A stretch of 64,000 nt of DNA from the NCBI RefSeq assembly GCF_028309625.1, contig NZ_JAQMHR010000002.1:421660-485659 (forward strand), written 5' to 3'. The stretch comes from Trichococcus sp. K1Tr (GTDB lineage: Bacteria; Bacillota; Bacilli; Lactobacillales; Aerococcaceae). The notes below the pieces were generated by a model, which saw only the letters and a list, made by a program, of their open reading frames with translations, made no database searches and was not told the DNA's origin. This document shows positions 1-11,012 of this stretch, piece after piece (within the stretch, counting starts at the first letter, position 1; each line of letters starts with the position of its first letter). The translations under genes were made by a program, and so were the position numbers.

Positions 1-183
1 CCAAGCGAAAAAGCACAGTCTTTTGAAGAAGCCAAACGGGCCCTTGAAAAGAAAGAGGCTGAAAAGGTTCGCCAAGAAGAGCAGATGCTTGCCGATGACG
101 AATCCGAAGATTCATCTAACGTTTCATTGCCTGCTGCTGATGAAAAAGCAGAAAATGAAGCCACCGATACGGAAGAAAAATAA
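1..183 (+). CDS. ftsH: FtsH C-terminal tail (partial)
   Basis: An open frame runs from base 1 to a TAA at 181-183 and encodes about 60 residues of a very acidic, Glu/Lys-rich tail ending in DTEEK. The low-complexity charged composition and the position directly before hslO match the variable C-terminus of the ATP-dependent membrane zinc protease FtsH in lactic acid bacteria, where ftsH-hslO-dusB-lysS is a common order. No catalytic part is inside the window, so the name rests on context. Confidence 0.65.
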   Translation, partial: PSEKAQSFEEAKRALEKKEAEKVRQEEQMLADDESEDSSNVSLPAADEKAENEATDTEEK

Positions 184-200
184 AAAAAATAGCGTTTTGC

Positions 201-232
201 AAAAAGTCTGGGATGACAATCCCGGACTTTTT
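201..232 (+). terminator. Intrinsic terminator after ftsH
   Basis: The 13-bp stem AAAAAGTCTGGGA / TCCCGGACTTTTT has one G-T wobble and a 6-nt loop, and ends in a T-run. It lies 17 nt after the ftsH stop and separates it from hslO. Confidence 0.85.
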
Positions 233-276
233 GTCATCAAAGAGCAACTCTGCAAAAGTAAGTGAGCAAAGTATAG

Positions 277-304
277 TTGCTTTCGTTCCGACCTATAGTA
301 GAAT
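277..304 (+). promoter_or_regulatory. Sigma-A-type promoter of hslO
   Basis: TTGCTT and TAGAAT are spaced by 16 nt and lie about 40 nt before the hslO start, downstream of the ftsH terminator. Confidence 0.6.
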
Positions 305-343
305 GATAGAGAAACAATTTAAGAATGCGATGGAGGATTATAT

Positions 344-1246
344 ATGAGTGACTATTTGATTAAAGCTTTAGCCTATGAAGGACAGTTCCGTGCCTATGCG
401 ATCGACGCTACAGCAGCGGTTGCGGAGGCTCAAAGAAGACATGATACATGGAGTGCCTCTTCTGCAGCTTTAGGCCGCACGATGGTAGGGACTTTGTTGT
501 TGGCTGCTGCCGGTTTAAAGAATGAGGAAAAAATGACTGTCATCGTGAATGGAGATGGCCTGGGAGGCCGCATACTCGCAGATGCAAATGGCAAAGGCGA
601 CATCAAAGCCTATATTGCAAACCCTAACGTCAACCTTTCCTTGAACGGCGATGGCAAACTGGATGTGCGTGCAGTTGTGGGGACGGAAGGCACCTTGACC
701 GTCATCAAAGATTTAGGGATGAAAGAACCGTTTACGGGGCAAGTTTCTCTAGTCAGCGGCGAATTGGGCGAGGATTTCACCTACTACATGGCAAATTCGG
801 AGCAGATCCCTTCAGCCATCGGTTTGAGTGTATTGGTGGACACCGATGATTCAATCAAAGCTGCTGGCGGTTTCATGATCCAAGTGATGCCTGACGCTAG
901 CGATGAAGCCATCACGAAAGTGGAAAAGAATATTGCGGCCATTCCGTTAGTCTCCAGATTGATGGAAAATGGGGAAACGCCTGAACAGATTTTGACGCGC
1001 ATATTGGGCGAAGAAAATGTGGAAGTGCTGGAGAAGATGCCTGTGCGTTTTCACTGCGATTGTTCCAGAGAACGTTTCAGTGAAGGGTTGAGTTCGATCG
1101 GCAAGACTGAGTTGCATGAAATGATCGAAGAGGATCATGGCGCTGAGGTTGTCTGCCATTTCTGTGGCGAAAAGTACCACTATTCGGAAGCAGATCTGCA
1201 GGAACTGGTGACGGCCATTGACGAAAAACGCGCTGCCAACATCTGA
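344..1246 (+). CDS. hslO: Hsp33 redox-regulated chaperone
   Basis: This 300-residue cytosolic holdase chaperone is activated by oxidative unfolding. The C-terminal zinc redox switch is complete: C238-x-C240 (HCDCS) and C271-x-x-C274 (CHFC). These four cysteines bind Zn when reduced and form disulfides under oxidant stress. Length matches the family (about 290-300). The ATG is preceded by GGAGG at about 10 nt. It has its own promoter after the ftsH terminator, in the usual ftsH-hslO neighbourhood. Confidence 0.97.
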   Translation: MSDYLIKALAYEGQFRAYAIDATAAVAEAQRRHDTWSASSAALGRTMVGTLLLAAAGLKNEEKMTVIVNGDGLGGRILADANGKGDIKAYIANPNVNLSLNGDGKLDVRAVVGTEGTLTVIKDLGMKEPFTGQVSLVSGELGEDFTYYMANSEQIPSAIGLSVLVDTDDSIKAAGGFMIQVMPDASDEAITKVEKNIAAIPLVSRLMENGETPEQILTRILGEENVEVLEKMPVRFHCDCSRERFSEGLSSIGKTELHEMIEEDHGAEVVCHFCGEKYHYSEADLQELVTAIDEKRAANI

Positions 1247-1263
1247 TGGCGCTGGCTTCTCGC

Positions 1264-1292
1264 TTGTAATGCGGTTTCACGTAACCTACAAT
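1264..1292 (+). promoter_or_regulatory. Promoter of cysK
   Basis: TTGTAA and TACAAT are separated by exactly 17 nt. They start just after the hslO stop and lie 64 nt before the cysK ATG. Confidence 0.65.
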
Positions 1293-1355
1293 GAAAGTAA
1301 TCTATCCGTTTGACGGAACTGATCAGTAAAATCTATCTGAGCTGGAGGAATCGAC

Positions 1356-2282
1356 ATGGTAAAAATAGTCTCTTCAATTGCGAGTTTGATCGGGGAAACG
1401 CCGATGATCAAACTGAATAAAGTGGTACCCGATGGTGTGGCTGATGTTTACGTCAAACTTGAATCGTTCAATGCAGGCGGGAGCGTAAAAGATCGCATCG
1501 CTCTGAATATGATCGAAGTGGCGGAGGAAGAAGGCGTTCTGAAACCCGGCTATACAATCGTGGAACCGACCAGCGGCAATACCGGTGTCGGTCTGGCCAT
1601 GCTTGCTGCGGCAAAAGGCTATAAATCCATTTTTGTGATGCCTGATACGATGAGCATGGAAAGACGCTTATTGTTGGCAGCTTATGGAGCAGAGTTGGTT
1701 TTGACACCTGGCGCTGAAGGGATGAACGGTTCGATTGCGAAGGCAAGGGAAATCGCAGCGCAACCGGAACACTTTATGCCGATGCAATTCGATAACCCTG
1801 CCAACCCTGCTGTGCATGAAGCCATCACCGGCCCGGAAATCATCGAGGCTTTTGAAGGCAAGACGCCTGATGCCTTCATTGCCGGAGTCGGAACGGGCGG
1901 AACCGTGACTGGAGTCGGCAAGGCATTGCGCAAAGTCAATCCGAATGTGGAGATATATGCACTGGAGCCGACCGACTCGGCTGTACTAAGCGGAAAGCCG
2001 AAAGGCCCGCACAAAATCCAGGGTATCGGGGCGGGCTTTGTCCCGTCTGTATTGGACACGACACTTTACAACGGTATCGTCCAAGTCTCCAATGAACAAG
2101 CCTTCGAAATGGCTCGCCGTGTTGCGCAGGAAGAAGGCATACTGGTGGGTATTTCAGGTGGGGCTGCCATCGCTGGTGCGATCGAAGTGGCCATCCGTTT
2201 AGGCAAAGGCAAGTCTGTTGTGACTGTGGCGCCGGATAATGGAGAACGTTACCTGTCCACGCCTCTGTTCAGCGTACAATAA
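1356..2282 (+). CDS. cysK: Cysteine synthase A (O-acetylserine sulfhydrylase)
   Basis: This 308-residue PLP enzyme of fold type II makes L-cysteine from O-acetylserine and sulfide in the cytosol. Visible motifs are the PLP lysine K45 in GGSVKDR, the substrate loop PTSGNTG near residue 72, the phosphate-binding [10 protein letters not shown] near residue 177, and SGGAA near the C-terminus. Length matches CysK. The ATG follows GGAGG by 8 nt. It lies between hslO and dusB, is transcribed from its own promoter and ends at its own terminator. A CBS-type role cannot be excluded by sequence alone. Confidence 0.95.
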   Translation: MVKIVSSIASLIGETPMIKLNKVVPDGVADVYVKLESFNAGGSVKDRIALNMIEVAEEEGVLKPGYTIVEPTSGNTGVGLAMLAAAKGYKSIFVMPDTMSMERRLLLAAYGAELVLTPGAEGMNGSIAKAREIAAQPEHFMPMQFDNPANPAVHEAITGPEIIEAFEGKTPDAFIAGVGTGGTVTGVGKALRKVNPNVEIYALEPTDSAVLSGKPKGPHKIQGIGAGFVPSVLDTTLYNGIVQVSNEQAFEMARRVAQEEGILVGISGGAAIAGAIEVAIRLGKGKSVVTVAPDNGERYLSTPLFSVQ

Positions 2283-2290
2283 TAAATGGA

Positions 2291-2330
2291 TAAGAAGGAC
2301 AGGCCGATCGGATGGCTTGTCCTTTTCTTA
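2291..2330 (+). terminator. Terminator after cysK
   Basis: A long hairpin starts TAAGAAGGACA and closes with TGTCCTTTTCTTA around an inner GCC/GGC pair. The 3' arm is T-rich. It lies 8 nt after the cysK stop and may work in both directions. Confidence 0.75.
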
Positions 2331-2469
2331 TTGTTGAAGCGTCATCTGCAATCAGGCAAGATATTTTTCTTTTCTTACTGATTGTAAGATGATAGAATGG
2401 TCCAAGAGTTTTTCGAGCATCCAGAAAACGGATGAGATCACCATAAATAAATAACAAAGGAAGTAAAAA

Positions 2470-3498
2470 ATGTATAAAATTGGCAATATTGAAATCAATA
2501 ATCCAGTCGCAGTCGCACCGATGGCCGGAATAAGCAACGCCGCCTTCCGTGTCACCGTCAAAGAGATGGGCGCAGGTTTGGTCGTCTGCGAGATGATCAG
2601 CGACAAGGGCATCCAATTCCGCAATGAGAAGACTTTGCGGATGCTGCACATCGAACCGAACGAGTATCCGTTGAGCGTACAGATCATGGGCGGCAACAAG
2701 GATACGCTGGTTGAAGCCGCAAAATATGTAGCAGAAAACACAGAAGCAGCCATCATCGACATCAACATGGGCTGCCCCGTCAGCAAAGTCATCAAGGCGG
2801 AAGCCGGAGCCAAGTGGTTGTTGGATCCGGGCAAAGTCTATGAAATGGTTTCCGCTGTCGTTGATGCCGTTGATAAGCCTGTAACCGTGAAAATGCGGAC
2901 CGGTTGGGATTCCGATCATCTGTTTGCAGTGGAGAATGCCTTGGCTGCAGAACGCGCTGGTGCAGCCGCCGTTGCCATGCACGGCCGCACACGCGTACAG
3001 ATGTATGATGGCAAAGCCGACTGGAACATCTTCAAGGAAGTCAAGCAAGCTTTGACGCGTATCCCATTATTGGGGAACGGGGATGTCAAGACGCCTGAAG
3101 ATGCGAAGCGGATGATGGACGAAACAGGCGTGGATGGTGTCATGATCGGCCGGGCTGCCTTGAGCAACCCTTGGATGATCAAACAGACAGTCCACTATCT
3201 GGAAACCGGAGAGATGTTGCCGCAATCGACCCCGCGTGAGAAGTTGGAAATCGCAAAACTGCACTTGGACCGATTGACCGATCTTAAGGGCGAAACAGTC
3301 GCTGTCAAAGAATTCCGCAGCATCGCAGGTTATTACCTGAAAGGCATTCCGCGTGCTTCAAAAACAAAAGCTGCAGTCACTTCTGCATCCAGACAACAAG
3401 AAGTTGTCGACTTGCTGGATCGGTTCATTTTTGAAATAGAAGAACGCGAAGCCTCAAAAGAAGCGCCTACATCCGAAAAAATCGAAATAAATAGCTAA
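2470..3498 (+). CDS. dusB: tRNA-dihydrouridine synthase
   Basis: This 342-residue FMN-dependent enzyme reduces uridines in the tRNA D-loop. It has the TIM-barrel N-terminus (VAPMAGISNAAFR), the catalytic cysteine C102 in NMGCPVSKV, and the phosphate/FMN motifs GNGDV and GRAAL in the second half. Length and the position before lysS match DusB of Firmicutes. The ATG follows AAAGGAAG. A weak promoter (TTTTCT-17-TAGAAT at 2370-2398) lies upstream. The C-terminal 20 residues (SKEAPTSEK) look like an unstructured extension. Confidence 0.95.
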   Translation: MYKIGNIEINNPVAVAPMAGISNAAFRVTVKEMGAGLVVCEMISDKGIQFRNEKTLRMLHIEPNEYPLSVQIMGGNKDTLVEAAKYVAENTEAAIIDINMGCPVSKVIKAEAGAKWLLDPGKVYEMVSAVVDAVDKPVTVKMRTGWDSDHLFAVENALAAERAGAAAVAMHGRTRVQMYDGKADWNIFKEVKQALTRIPLLGNGDVKTPEDAKRMMDETGVDGVMIGRAALSNPWMIKQTVHYLETGEMLPQSTPREKLEIAKLHLDRLTDLKGETVAVKEFRSIAGYYLKGIPRASKTKAAVTSASRQQEVVDLLDRFIFEIEEREASKEAPTSEKIEINS

Positions 3499-3536
3499 GA
3501 CGGCTTGATTTTTCACTCTTTTATTGGCAATATTAA

Positions 3537-5084
<1,548 letters not shown>

Positions 5085-5095
5085 CTTGAATGTGA

Positions 5096-5124
5096 GGGCT
5101 GCCGCAATTTGCGGTAGCCCTTTT
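5096..5124 (+). terminator. Terminator after lysS
   Basis: GGGCTGCCGCA / TGCGGTAGCCC form an 11-bp stem with one G-T pair and a 3-nt loop, followed by TTTT. Confidence 0.88.
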
Positions 5125-5169
5125 AAATGAAAAAAACGAAAAAATTTGCAAATAATACAAGACAAATGG

Positions 5170-5198
5170 TTGACGGTCAGAAATATACATGTTATGAT
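5170..5198 (+). promoter_or_regulatory. Promoter of the str operon
   Basis: TTGACG, a 17-nt spacer and TATGAT form a strong sigma-A promoter about 180 nt before rpsL. Confidence 0.85.
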
Positions 5199-5204
5199 TC
5201 ATAA

Positions 5205-5376
5205 GGTGATTTTATACACAGATTCCTGAACAATATCTTTCAGTCGTGCTGACTGGTGTATGATTGTCACAGAAAGAATAGTAGGTCGAAATATTCGATT
5301 TATTTATTTTTTTAACTAAAAAGGAACCACCTGGATGTGTGGACCTAGCTATCCCATCGAGGAAGGAGGAAAATCA
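5205..5376 (+). promoter_or_regulatory. Long 5' leader of rpsL
   Basis: About 170 nt of untranslated leader separate the promoter from rpsL. It holds a small hairpin (CAGTC-gtgct-GACTG) and, just before the Shine-Dalgarno, CCAC/GTGG arms at about 5327-5343. An autogenous ribosomal-protein leader would fit this place, but I cannot match it to a named family. An in-frame ATG at 5335 is unlikely to start rpsL because GGAGGA sits between it and the ATG at 5377. Confidence 0.4.
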
Positions 5377-5793
5377 ATGCCTACAATCAATCAATTAGTG
5401 CGTAAACCTCGCAAATCTGCTATTGTAAAATCAACTGCTCCTGCTTTAGGAAAAGGTTACAATAGCTTCAAGAAATCTCAAACAAATACAAACTCACCTC
5501 AAAAGCGTGGTGTTTGTACTCGTGTGGGTACAATGACTCCGAAAAAACCTAACTCAGCGTTACGTAAGTACGCTCGTGTACGTTTGTCTAACTTGTTAGA
5601 AGTTACAGCTTACATTCCTGGTATCGGACATAACCTACAAGAACATAGCGTGGTGCTAATCCGTGGCGGACGAGTAAAAGACTTGCCAGGGGTACGTTAT
5701 CATGTCGTTCGTGGCGCTCTTGATACAGCTGGTGTAGCCAACCGTATGCAAAGCCGTTCTAAATACGGAGCTAAGAGACCTAAGAAAAAATAA
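5377..5793 (+). CDS. rpsL: 30S ribosomal protein S12
   Basis: This 138-residue decoding-centre protein opens with [12 protein letters not shown] and has the conserved [17 protein letters not shown] and [13 protein letters not shown] loops. The lysines in both loops, where streptomycin-resistance changes usually arise, are the wild-type residues. The start at ATG 5377 is set by AGGAGGA 8 nt upstream and by family length (137-138). It is the first gene of the str operon. Confidence 0.98.
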   Translation: MPTINQLVRKPRKSAIVKSTAPALGKGYNSFKKSQTNTNSPQKRGVCTRVGTMTPKKPNSALRKYARVRLSNLLEVTAYIPGIGHNLQEHSVVLIRGGRVKDLPGVRYHVVRGALDTAGVANRMQSRSKYGAKRPKKK

Positions 5794-5838
5794 TTAAACA
5801 ATAAACGAAAAACAAAAGTTAAGGAAGGAGGAATTTGA

Positions 5839-6309
5839 ATGCCTCGTAAAGGTCCAGTTACAAAACGTGAAGTAATGCCAGATCCAATTTACAATTCAAA
5901 ATTGGTGACTCGTTTAATCAACCGTATCATGGTTGATGGGAAACGTGGTAAAGCTGCTACAATCTTATATAACGCATTTGAAATGATCAAAGAATCTACA
6001 GGAAACGACCCGTTGGAAGTTTTCGAACAAGCTATGAAAAACATCATGCCTGTTTTAGAAGTAAAAGCACGTCGTGTAGGGGGTTCTAACTACCAAGTTC
6101 CTATCGAAGTACGTCCAGATCGTCGTATGGCTTTAGGATTACGTTGGTTGGTAAACTACTCTCGTCTACGCGGTGAAGATACTATGGAAGAGCGTCTAGC
6201 TAAAGAAATTATGGATGCTGCTAACAACTCTGGTGCTTCAGTTAAGAAACGTGAAGATACACATAAAATGGCAGAAGCTAACAAAGCTTTCGCTCATTAC
6301 CGTTGGTAA
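5839..6309 (+). CDS. rpsG: 30S ribosomal protein S7
   Basis: This 156-residue primary 16S rRNA-binding protein of the 30S head starts [20 protein letters not shown] and ends in the usual KAFAHYRW. Length is exactly that of the family. The ATG follows GGAAGGAGG. It lies 45 nt after rpsL and 117 nt before fusA in the str operon. In many bacteria S7 is the autoregulator of this operon. Confidence 0.98.
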   Translation: MPRKGPVTKREVMPDPIYNSKLVTRLINRIMVDGKRGKAATILYNAFEMIKESTGNDPLEVFEQAMKNIMPVLEVKARRVGGSNYQVPIEVRPDRRMALGLRWLVNYSRLRGEDTMEERLAKEIMDAANNSGASVKKREDTHKMAEANKAFAHYRW

Positions 6310-6426
6310 AATTTTCTTGCAAGAATTTTTTCTTGCAAGAAATTTGCTTTATGGTTGCGTAAGTCATCATTTTTCCAATAAAATGGACTTGCAATTACTT
6401 TTAAAAGAGAGAGGTGTTTGAAGAAG

Positions 6427-8517
6427 ATGGCACAAAGAGAATTTTCTCTACATAATACGAGAAATATCGGTATCATGGCTCATATTGACGCTGGTAAAAC
6501 AACGGCAACTGAACGTATTTTGTACTATACCGGTAAAATCCATAAGATCGGTGAAACCCACGAGGGTGCTTCACAAATGGACTGGATGGAACAAGAACAA
6601 GAACGTGGTATTACCATCACTTCAGCTGCTACTACTGCACAATGGAAAGGGTATCGCGTAAACATCATCGATACTCCTGGACACGTGGACTTCACTATTG
6701 AAGTTGAACGTTCCCTACGTGTATTGGATGGCGCTGTCGCATTACTTGATGCACAATCAGGTGTAGAGCCTCAAACTGAAACAGTTTGGCGTCAAGCTAC
6801 AACTTATGGTGTTCCTCGTATTATATTCGCTAACAAAATGGACAAAATGGGTGCAGATTTCTTATACTCTTTAGACACTCTCCATGACCGTCTGAATGCT
6901 AATGCGCATCCGATTCAATTGCCGATTGGTTCTGAAGATACATTCAAAGGTATCATCGATTTAGTCGAAATGAAGGCTGAAATCTATGATAACGACGAAG
7001 GTACTGAATACCATGAAGAAGATATCCCTGCGGAATATCTTGAAGCAGCTGAAGAATGGCACACTAAATTAGTTGAAGCTGTTGCTGAAACTGATGAAGC
7101 TATGATGGAAAAATATCTTGATGGTGAAGAAATTACGAAAGAAGAATTGAAACAAGGTATCCGTACTGCTACATGTAATGTAGAATTTTTCCCGATGCTT
7201 TGCGGTTCTGCTTTCAAAAATAAAGGCGTTCAATTATTGCTTGATGCAGTTATTGACTACCTTCCATCACCATTGGATGTTGCTGCCATTACAGGTACTG
7301 ACGTAGATACTGAAGAACAAATCGCTGTTCCTGCAAGCGACGAAGCGCCATTTGCAGCCTTAGCATTTAAAGTTATGACTGACCCGTTTGTAGGCCGTCT
7401 GACATTCTTCCGCGTATACGCTGGTACTCTACAAAGTGGTTCTTACGTTCAGAATGCCACTAAAGGCAAACGCGAACGTGTAGGCCGTATCCTACAGATG
7501 CATGCTAACCACCGTAACGAAATCCCAGAAGTATTTGCTGGAGATATCGCTGCTGCAGTTGGTTTGAAAGATACGACTACAGGAGACACTTTGTGTGATG
7601 AAAAGAAACAAGTAATCCTTGAATCCATGAATTTCCCAGAACCAGTTATCGAAGTTGCTATTGAGCCTAAATCAAAAGCTGACCAAGATAAAATGGGTAT
7701 CGCGTTACAGAAACTTTCTGAAGAAGATCCTACTTTCCGTGCTTCCACTAACCCAGAGACTGGTCAAACGATCATCGCTGGTATGGGTGAGTTGCACTTG
7801 GACATCATCGTTGACCGTATGAGACGTGAGTTCAAAGTTGAAGCTACAGTAGGTGCTCCTCAAGTATCTTATCGTGAAACATTCCGTCAATCAGTTCAAT
7901 CTGAAGGTAAATTCGTTCGTCAATCAGGTGGTAAAGGTCAATTCGGTCACGTATGGGTTGAATTTACTCCTAATGAAGAAGGAAAAGGCTTTGAGTTCGA
8001 AAATGCTATCGTCGGTGGGGTTGTTCCTCGTGAATACATCCCTGCAGTTGAAGCTGGTTTGAAAGACGCAATGGAAAACGGTGTGTTGGCTGGTTATCCT
8101 TTAGTTGACGTTAAAGCTAAATTGTATGATGGTTCTTACCATGATGTCGATTCATCTGAAACAGCATTTAAAGTTGCTGCTTCACTTGCTTTGCGTAACG
8201 CAGCTAAAAAAGCTGACCCTGCAATCCTTGAACCAATGATGGCTGTAGAAATTACAGTTCCTGATGACTATTTGGGAGATGTAATGGGTCATGTAAGTTC
8301 TCGTCGTGGACGTATCGAAGGTACTGAAGCACGCGGTAACGCACAAATCGTTAAGAGCAGCATTCCATTATCAGAAATGTTTGGATATGCTACGACTTTA
8401 CGTTCTTCTACACAAGGCCGTGGAACGTTCTCAATGACATTCGATCATTACGAAGCTGTTCCTAAATCTGTTCAAGAAGAAATCATCAAGAAGAGCGGAA
8501 AAAATAGCGAAGAGTAA
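6427..8517 (+). CDS. fusA: Elongation factor G
   Basis: This 696-residue translocase GTPase has G1 AHIDAGKTT, switch [12 protein letters not shown]3 DTPGHVDF and G4 NKMD, followed by domains II-V ending near residue 690. I choose ATG 6427 ([13 protein letters not shown]) over the TTG at 6418: the Shine-Dalgarno GAGGTG ends 10 nt before the ATG but only 1 nt before the TTG. It is the third gene of the str operon. Confidence 0.98.
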   Translation: MAQREFSLHNTRNIGIMAHIDAGKTTATERILYYTGKIHKIGETHEGASQMDWMEQEQERGITITSAATTAQWKGYRVNIIDTPGHVDFTIEVERSLRVLDGAVALLDAQSGVEPQTETVWRQATTYGVPRIIFANKMDKMGADFLYSLDTLHDRLNANAHPIQLPIGSEDTFKGIIDLVEMKAEIYDNDEGTEYHEEDIPAEYLEAAEEWHTKLVEAVAETDEAMMEKYLDGEEITKEELKQGIRTATCNVEFFPMLCGSAFKNKGVQLLLDAVIDYLPSPLDVAAITGTDVDTEEQIAVPASDEAPFAALAFKVMTDPFVGRLTFFRVYAGTLQSGSYVQNATKGKRERVGRILQMHANHRNEIPEVFAGDIAAAVGLKDTTTGDTLCDEKKQVILESMNFPEPVIEVAIEPKSKADQDKMGIALQKLSEEDPTFRASTNPETGQTIIAGMGELHLDIIVDRMRREFKVEATVGAPQVSYRETFRQSVQSEGKFVRQSGGKGQFGHVWVEFTPNEEGKGFEFENAIVGGVVPREYIPAVEAGLKDAMENGVLAGYPLVDVKAKLYDGSYHDVDSSETAFKVAASLALRNAAKKADPAILEPMMAVEITVPDDYLGDVMGHVSSRRGRIEGTEARGNAQIVKSSIPLSEMFGYATTLRSSTQGRGTFSMTFDHYEAVPKSVQEEIIKKSGKNSEE

Positions 8518-8541
8518 TCTCGCTGTTGCTTAGCTTGTATA

Positions 8542-8570
8542 TTGCTTTTTCGAGCACAAATCGGTATACT
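8542..8570 (+). promoter_or_regulatory. Separate promoter of tuf
   Basis: TTGCTT, 17 nt and TATACT lie between fusA and tuf, 68 nt before the tuf ATG. EF-Tu can thus be made independently of the str operon. Confidence 0.8.
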
Positions 8571-8637
8571 TTATACGATAGACGATTAAAGTCTAGACAA
8601 ATTATAAGCACTCAATATGAGGAGGAAATGATTTAAA

Positions 8638-9825
8638 ATGGCAAAAGTAAAATTCGACCGTTCAAAGCCCCATGTTAACGTTGGTACAATCGGACACGTT
8701 GACCATGGTAAAACAACATTAACTGCAGCTATCACAACAGTTTTAGCTAAAAAAGGGTTCGCTGAAGCATCTAACTATGCTGCAATCGACAACGCTCCAG
8801 AAGAAAGAGAACGTGGTATCACGATCAACACTTCTCACGTTGAATACTCAACTGAAACTCGTCACTACGCTCACGTAGACTGCCCAGGCCATGCTGACTA
8901 TGTTAAAAACATGATCACTGGTGCTGCACAAATGGATGGCGCTATCTTAGTAGTTTCTGCTGCTGATGGTCCAATGCCACAAACTCGCGAGCACATCTTG
9001 TTGTCTCGTCAAGTTGGTGTTCCTTACATCGTAGTATTCTTGAACAAAGTCGACATGGTTGACGATGAAGAATTATTAGAATTAGTTGAAATGGAAGTTC
9101 GTGACCTGTTAACAGACTACGATTTCCCTGGCGACGATGTTCCTGTAATCGCTGGTTCAGCTTTGAAAGCTCTTGAAGGCGACCCAGCTTACGAAGAAAA
9201 AATCTTGGAATTGATGGCTGCTGTTGACGAATATATCCCAACTCCAGTTCGTCAAACTGACAAGCCATTCATGATGCCTATCGAGGACGTATTCTCAATC
9301 ACTGGACGTGGTACTGTTGCTACAGGCCGTGTTGAACGTGGACAAGTCCGCGTTGGTGACGAAGTTGAAATCGTCGGTATTGCTGAAGAAACTAAGAAAA
9401 CAGTTGTTACCGGTGTTGAAATGTTCCGTAAATTATTGGATTACGCTGAAGCTGGCGATAACGTAGGAGCTTTGTTACGTGGTGTTACACGTGAGCAAAT
9501 CCAACGTGGTCAAGTATTGGCTAAACCAGGTTCAATCACTCCACATACAACTTTCACTGCTGAAGTTTATGTACTTTCAAAAGAAGAAGGCGGACGTCAC
9601 ACTCCATTCTTCACAAACTACCGTCCACAATTCTATTTCCGTACAACTGACGTTACAGGCGTATGTAACTTACCAGAAGGCGTTGAAATGGTAATGCCTG
9701 GCGACAACGTTACTATGACTATCGAATTGATCCACCCAATCGCTATCGAAGACGGAACTAAGTTCTCTATTCGTGAAGGTGGACGTACAGTAGGCGCTGG
9801 CGTTGTAGCTTCAATCTCTAAATAA
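8638..9825 (+). CDS. tuf: Elongation factor Tu
   Basis: This 395-residue GTPase delivers aminoacyl-tRNA to the ribosome. It shows G1 GHVDHGKTT, switch I RGITI, G3 DCPGHADY, G4 NKVDMVDD and SALK, then the two beta-barrel domains. The ATG follows GAGGAGG. Codon use is extremely biased (GTT, GCT, GGT, CGT), as expected for one of the most abundant proteins. It has its own promoter and a strong terminator. Confidence 0.99.
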   Translation: MAKVKFDRSKPHVNVGTIGHVDHGKTTLTAAITTVLAKKGFAEASNYAAIDNAPEERERGITINTSHVEYSTETRHYAHVDCPGHADYVKNMITGAAQMDGAILVVSAADGPMPQTREHILLSRQVGVPYIVVFLNKVDMVDDEELLELVEMEVRDLLTDYDFPGDDVPVIAGSALKALEGDPAYEEKILELMAAVDEYIPTPVRQTDKPFMMPIEDVFSITGRGTVATGRVERGQVRVGDEVEIVGIAEETKKTVVTGVEMFRKLLDYAEAGDNVGALLRGVTREQIQRGQVLAKPGSITPHTTFTAEVYVLSKEEGGRHTPFFTNYRPQFYFRTTDVTGVCNLPEGVEMVMPGDNVTMTIELIHPIAIEDGTKFSIREGGRTVGAGVVASISK

Positions 9826-9855
9826 TTTTATTTCAAAATAAAATTTAATGCGATT

Positions 9856-9893
9856 AAAAAAATCCCGAGAGCTTCTGCTCTTGGGATTTTTTT
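9856..9893 (+). terminator. Terminator after tuf
   Basis: AAAAAATCCCGAGAGC / GCTCTTGGGATTTTTTT has a 4-nt loop and a long T-run. Confidence 0.92.
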
Positions 9894-9905
9894 GCGTTCA
9901 TGCTG

Positions 9906-9966
9906 ATGATATACTTGGATTTGTTCATTTACGCACTAGCGAAATGAACAAATCCAAGTATATCAT
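9906..9966. repeat. Perfect 25-bp inverted repeat
   Basis: Arms at 9906-9930 and 9942-9966 are perfect reverse complements (outer end ATGATATACTTGG) around an 11-nt loop. The element follows the tuf terminator by only 12 nt and has no T-tract, so it is not a usual terminator. It may be a small hairpin mobile relic, an RNA-processing site or a protein-binding site. No other copy is in this window. Confidence 0.85.
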
Positions 9967-10131
9967 AACTTTATGGGAATTGTTTTTTTCCACTTGTGGT
10001 TATACGATTCCCCTCGCGTACCATGCTGTTGTGAAAATAATCCCATAGAGAACCACTACATAATGGGTTTTATTGAAAAAAAAAGCGAACATCATAACCA
10101 AATAATCATCATAGAATGCTTTATAATGAAT
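9967..10131. other. Gene-free AT-rich spacer
   Basis: I see no supported gene here. A lone TATAAT at 10122-10127 without a convincing -35 could be an extra promoter for the next gene. Short open frames on both strands lack ribosome sites. Confidence 0.5.
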
Positions 10132-10160
10132 TTTACTCTTTAGTTTTTTCGGGTGATAAT
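10132..10160 (+). promoter_or_regulatory. Candidate promoter of the crotonase operon
   Basis: TTTACT, 17 nt and GATAAT end 43 nt before the ATG at 10204. Confidence 0.5.
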
Positions 10161-10203
10161 AAGGACATGATAAATGTGAATAAAAACACAAAGGGGTAAA
10201 CTT

Positions 10204-10974
10204 ATGCATACTGTTACTTATGAAGTAAAGAACCATGTAGGTGTTATCATTTATTCTAACCCGCCGCTCAATATCTTAACGATGGCCGGGTTGGCCGAAA
10301 TACAAGAAGTTTTCAGACGAGCGGATAGGGATCCGGAGGCACATGTCATCCTATACTCGATGCCTATGCAGAAAAAAGTATTTTGTGCAGGGATGGACTT
10401 GGACGAAATGCTTGCCTACGAAAATACCCGGAAATATTGCGATGTATCAAAAGAAATATTCGCTACGCTCCAGGAAGTGAAGAAACCGACAATCTATGTC
10501 TATGATGGGATTATTCGTGGCGGCGCATTTGAAATGTCGCTATTTGCTGATTTCCGTTTCTGTGGGGAAGCAACAAATATCGCGCTTCCTGAAATAACTA
10601 TCGGAATCATCCCTGGTGGTGGCGGAACCCAAACTTTGACCCGTTTGGTAGGCGAGGCCAAAGCAAAAGAAATTATCTTGACCGGTCGAGCATTGAAATC
10701 GGATGAATTGAAAGAGTTGAACATCGTCAATGCAGTATACCCTTCAGAGACTTTGTTGGAGGATGCTCTATTTTTTGCCCAAAAAATGGCAATGACTTCT
10801 CCGCTTGCTCTGCAGGCTGCAAAACGCGCGATCCAAGAAGGCCGGGATGCCACTATCGAAGCGGCACTTCGGATCGAAACAAGCCATTTTGTTGAAAATT
10901 TCCATACCCATGATGCACATGAAGGCATTGCTGCTTTCCGCGAGAAAAGACAACCATGTTATCAAAACAAGTAA
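10204..10974 (+). CDS. Enoyl-CoA hydratase/isomerase (crotonase family)
   Basis: This 256-residue crotonase-fold protein probably hydrates or dehydrates a short-chain enoyl/3-hydroxyacyl-CoA. Both catalytic glutamates of true hydratases are present: E110 (GGAFEMSL) and E130 (LPEITIGIIPGGGGTQ). The CoA/oxyanion loop CAGMDLDEM is at residues 61-69. The ATG follows AAAGGGG. The next gene, a FabK-like flavin reductase, starts 38 nt downstream and shares the terminator. Together with the SDR, thiolase and CoA-transferase further on, it could act on C4-CoA intermediates. The exact substrate is not shown. Confidence 0.85.
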   Translation: MHTVTYEVKNHVGVIIYSNPPLNILTMAGLAEIQEVFRRADRDPEAHVILYSMPMQKKVFCAGMDLDEMLAYENTRKYCDVSKEIFATLQEVKKPTIYVYDGIIRGGAFEMSLFADFRFCGEATNIALPEITIGIIPGGGGTQTLTRLVGEAKAKEIILTGRALKSDELKELNIVNAVYPSETLLEDALFFAQKMAMTSPLALQAAKRAIQEGRDATIEAALRIETSHFVENFHTHDAHEGIAAFREKRQPCYQNK

Positions 10975-11012
10975 ACCACAAAAATATATTTGAAAAGAAA
11001 GAGGAATGAAAA

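Noticed and set aside
2269-3048. 259-codon minus-strand open frame over cysK end and dusB
   Set aside because: It is antisense to dusB, with no family features.
9972-10056. Interleaved short inverted repeats (TATGGGA/TCCCATA and GTGGTT/AACCAC)
   Set aside because: A pseudoknot is possible, but arms of 6-7 bp in AT-rich DNA arise easily by chance.
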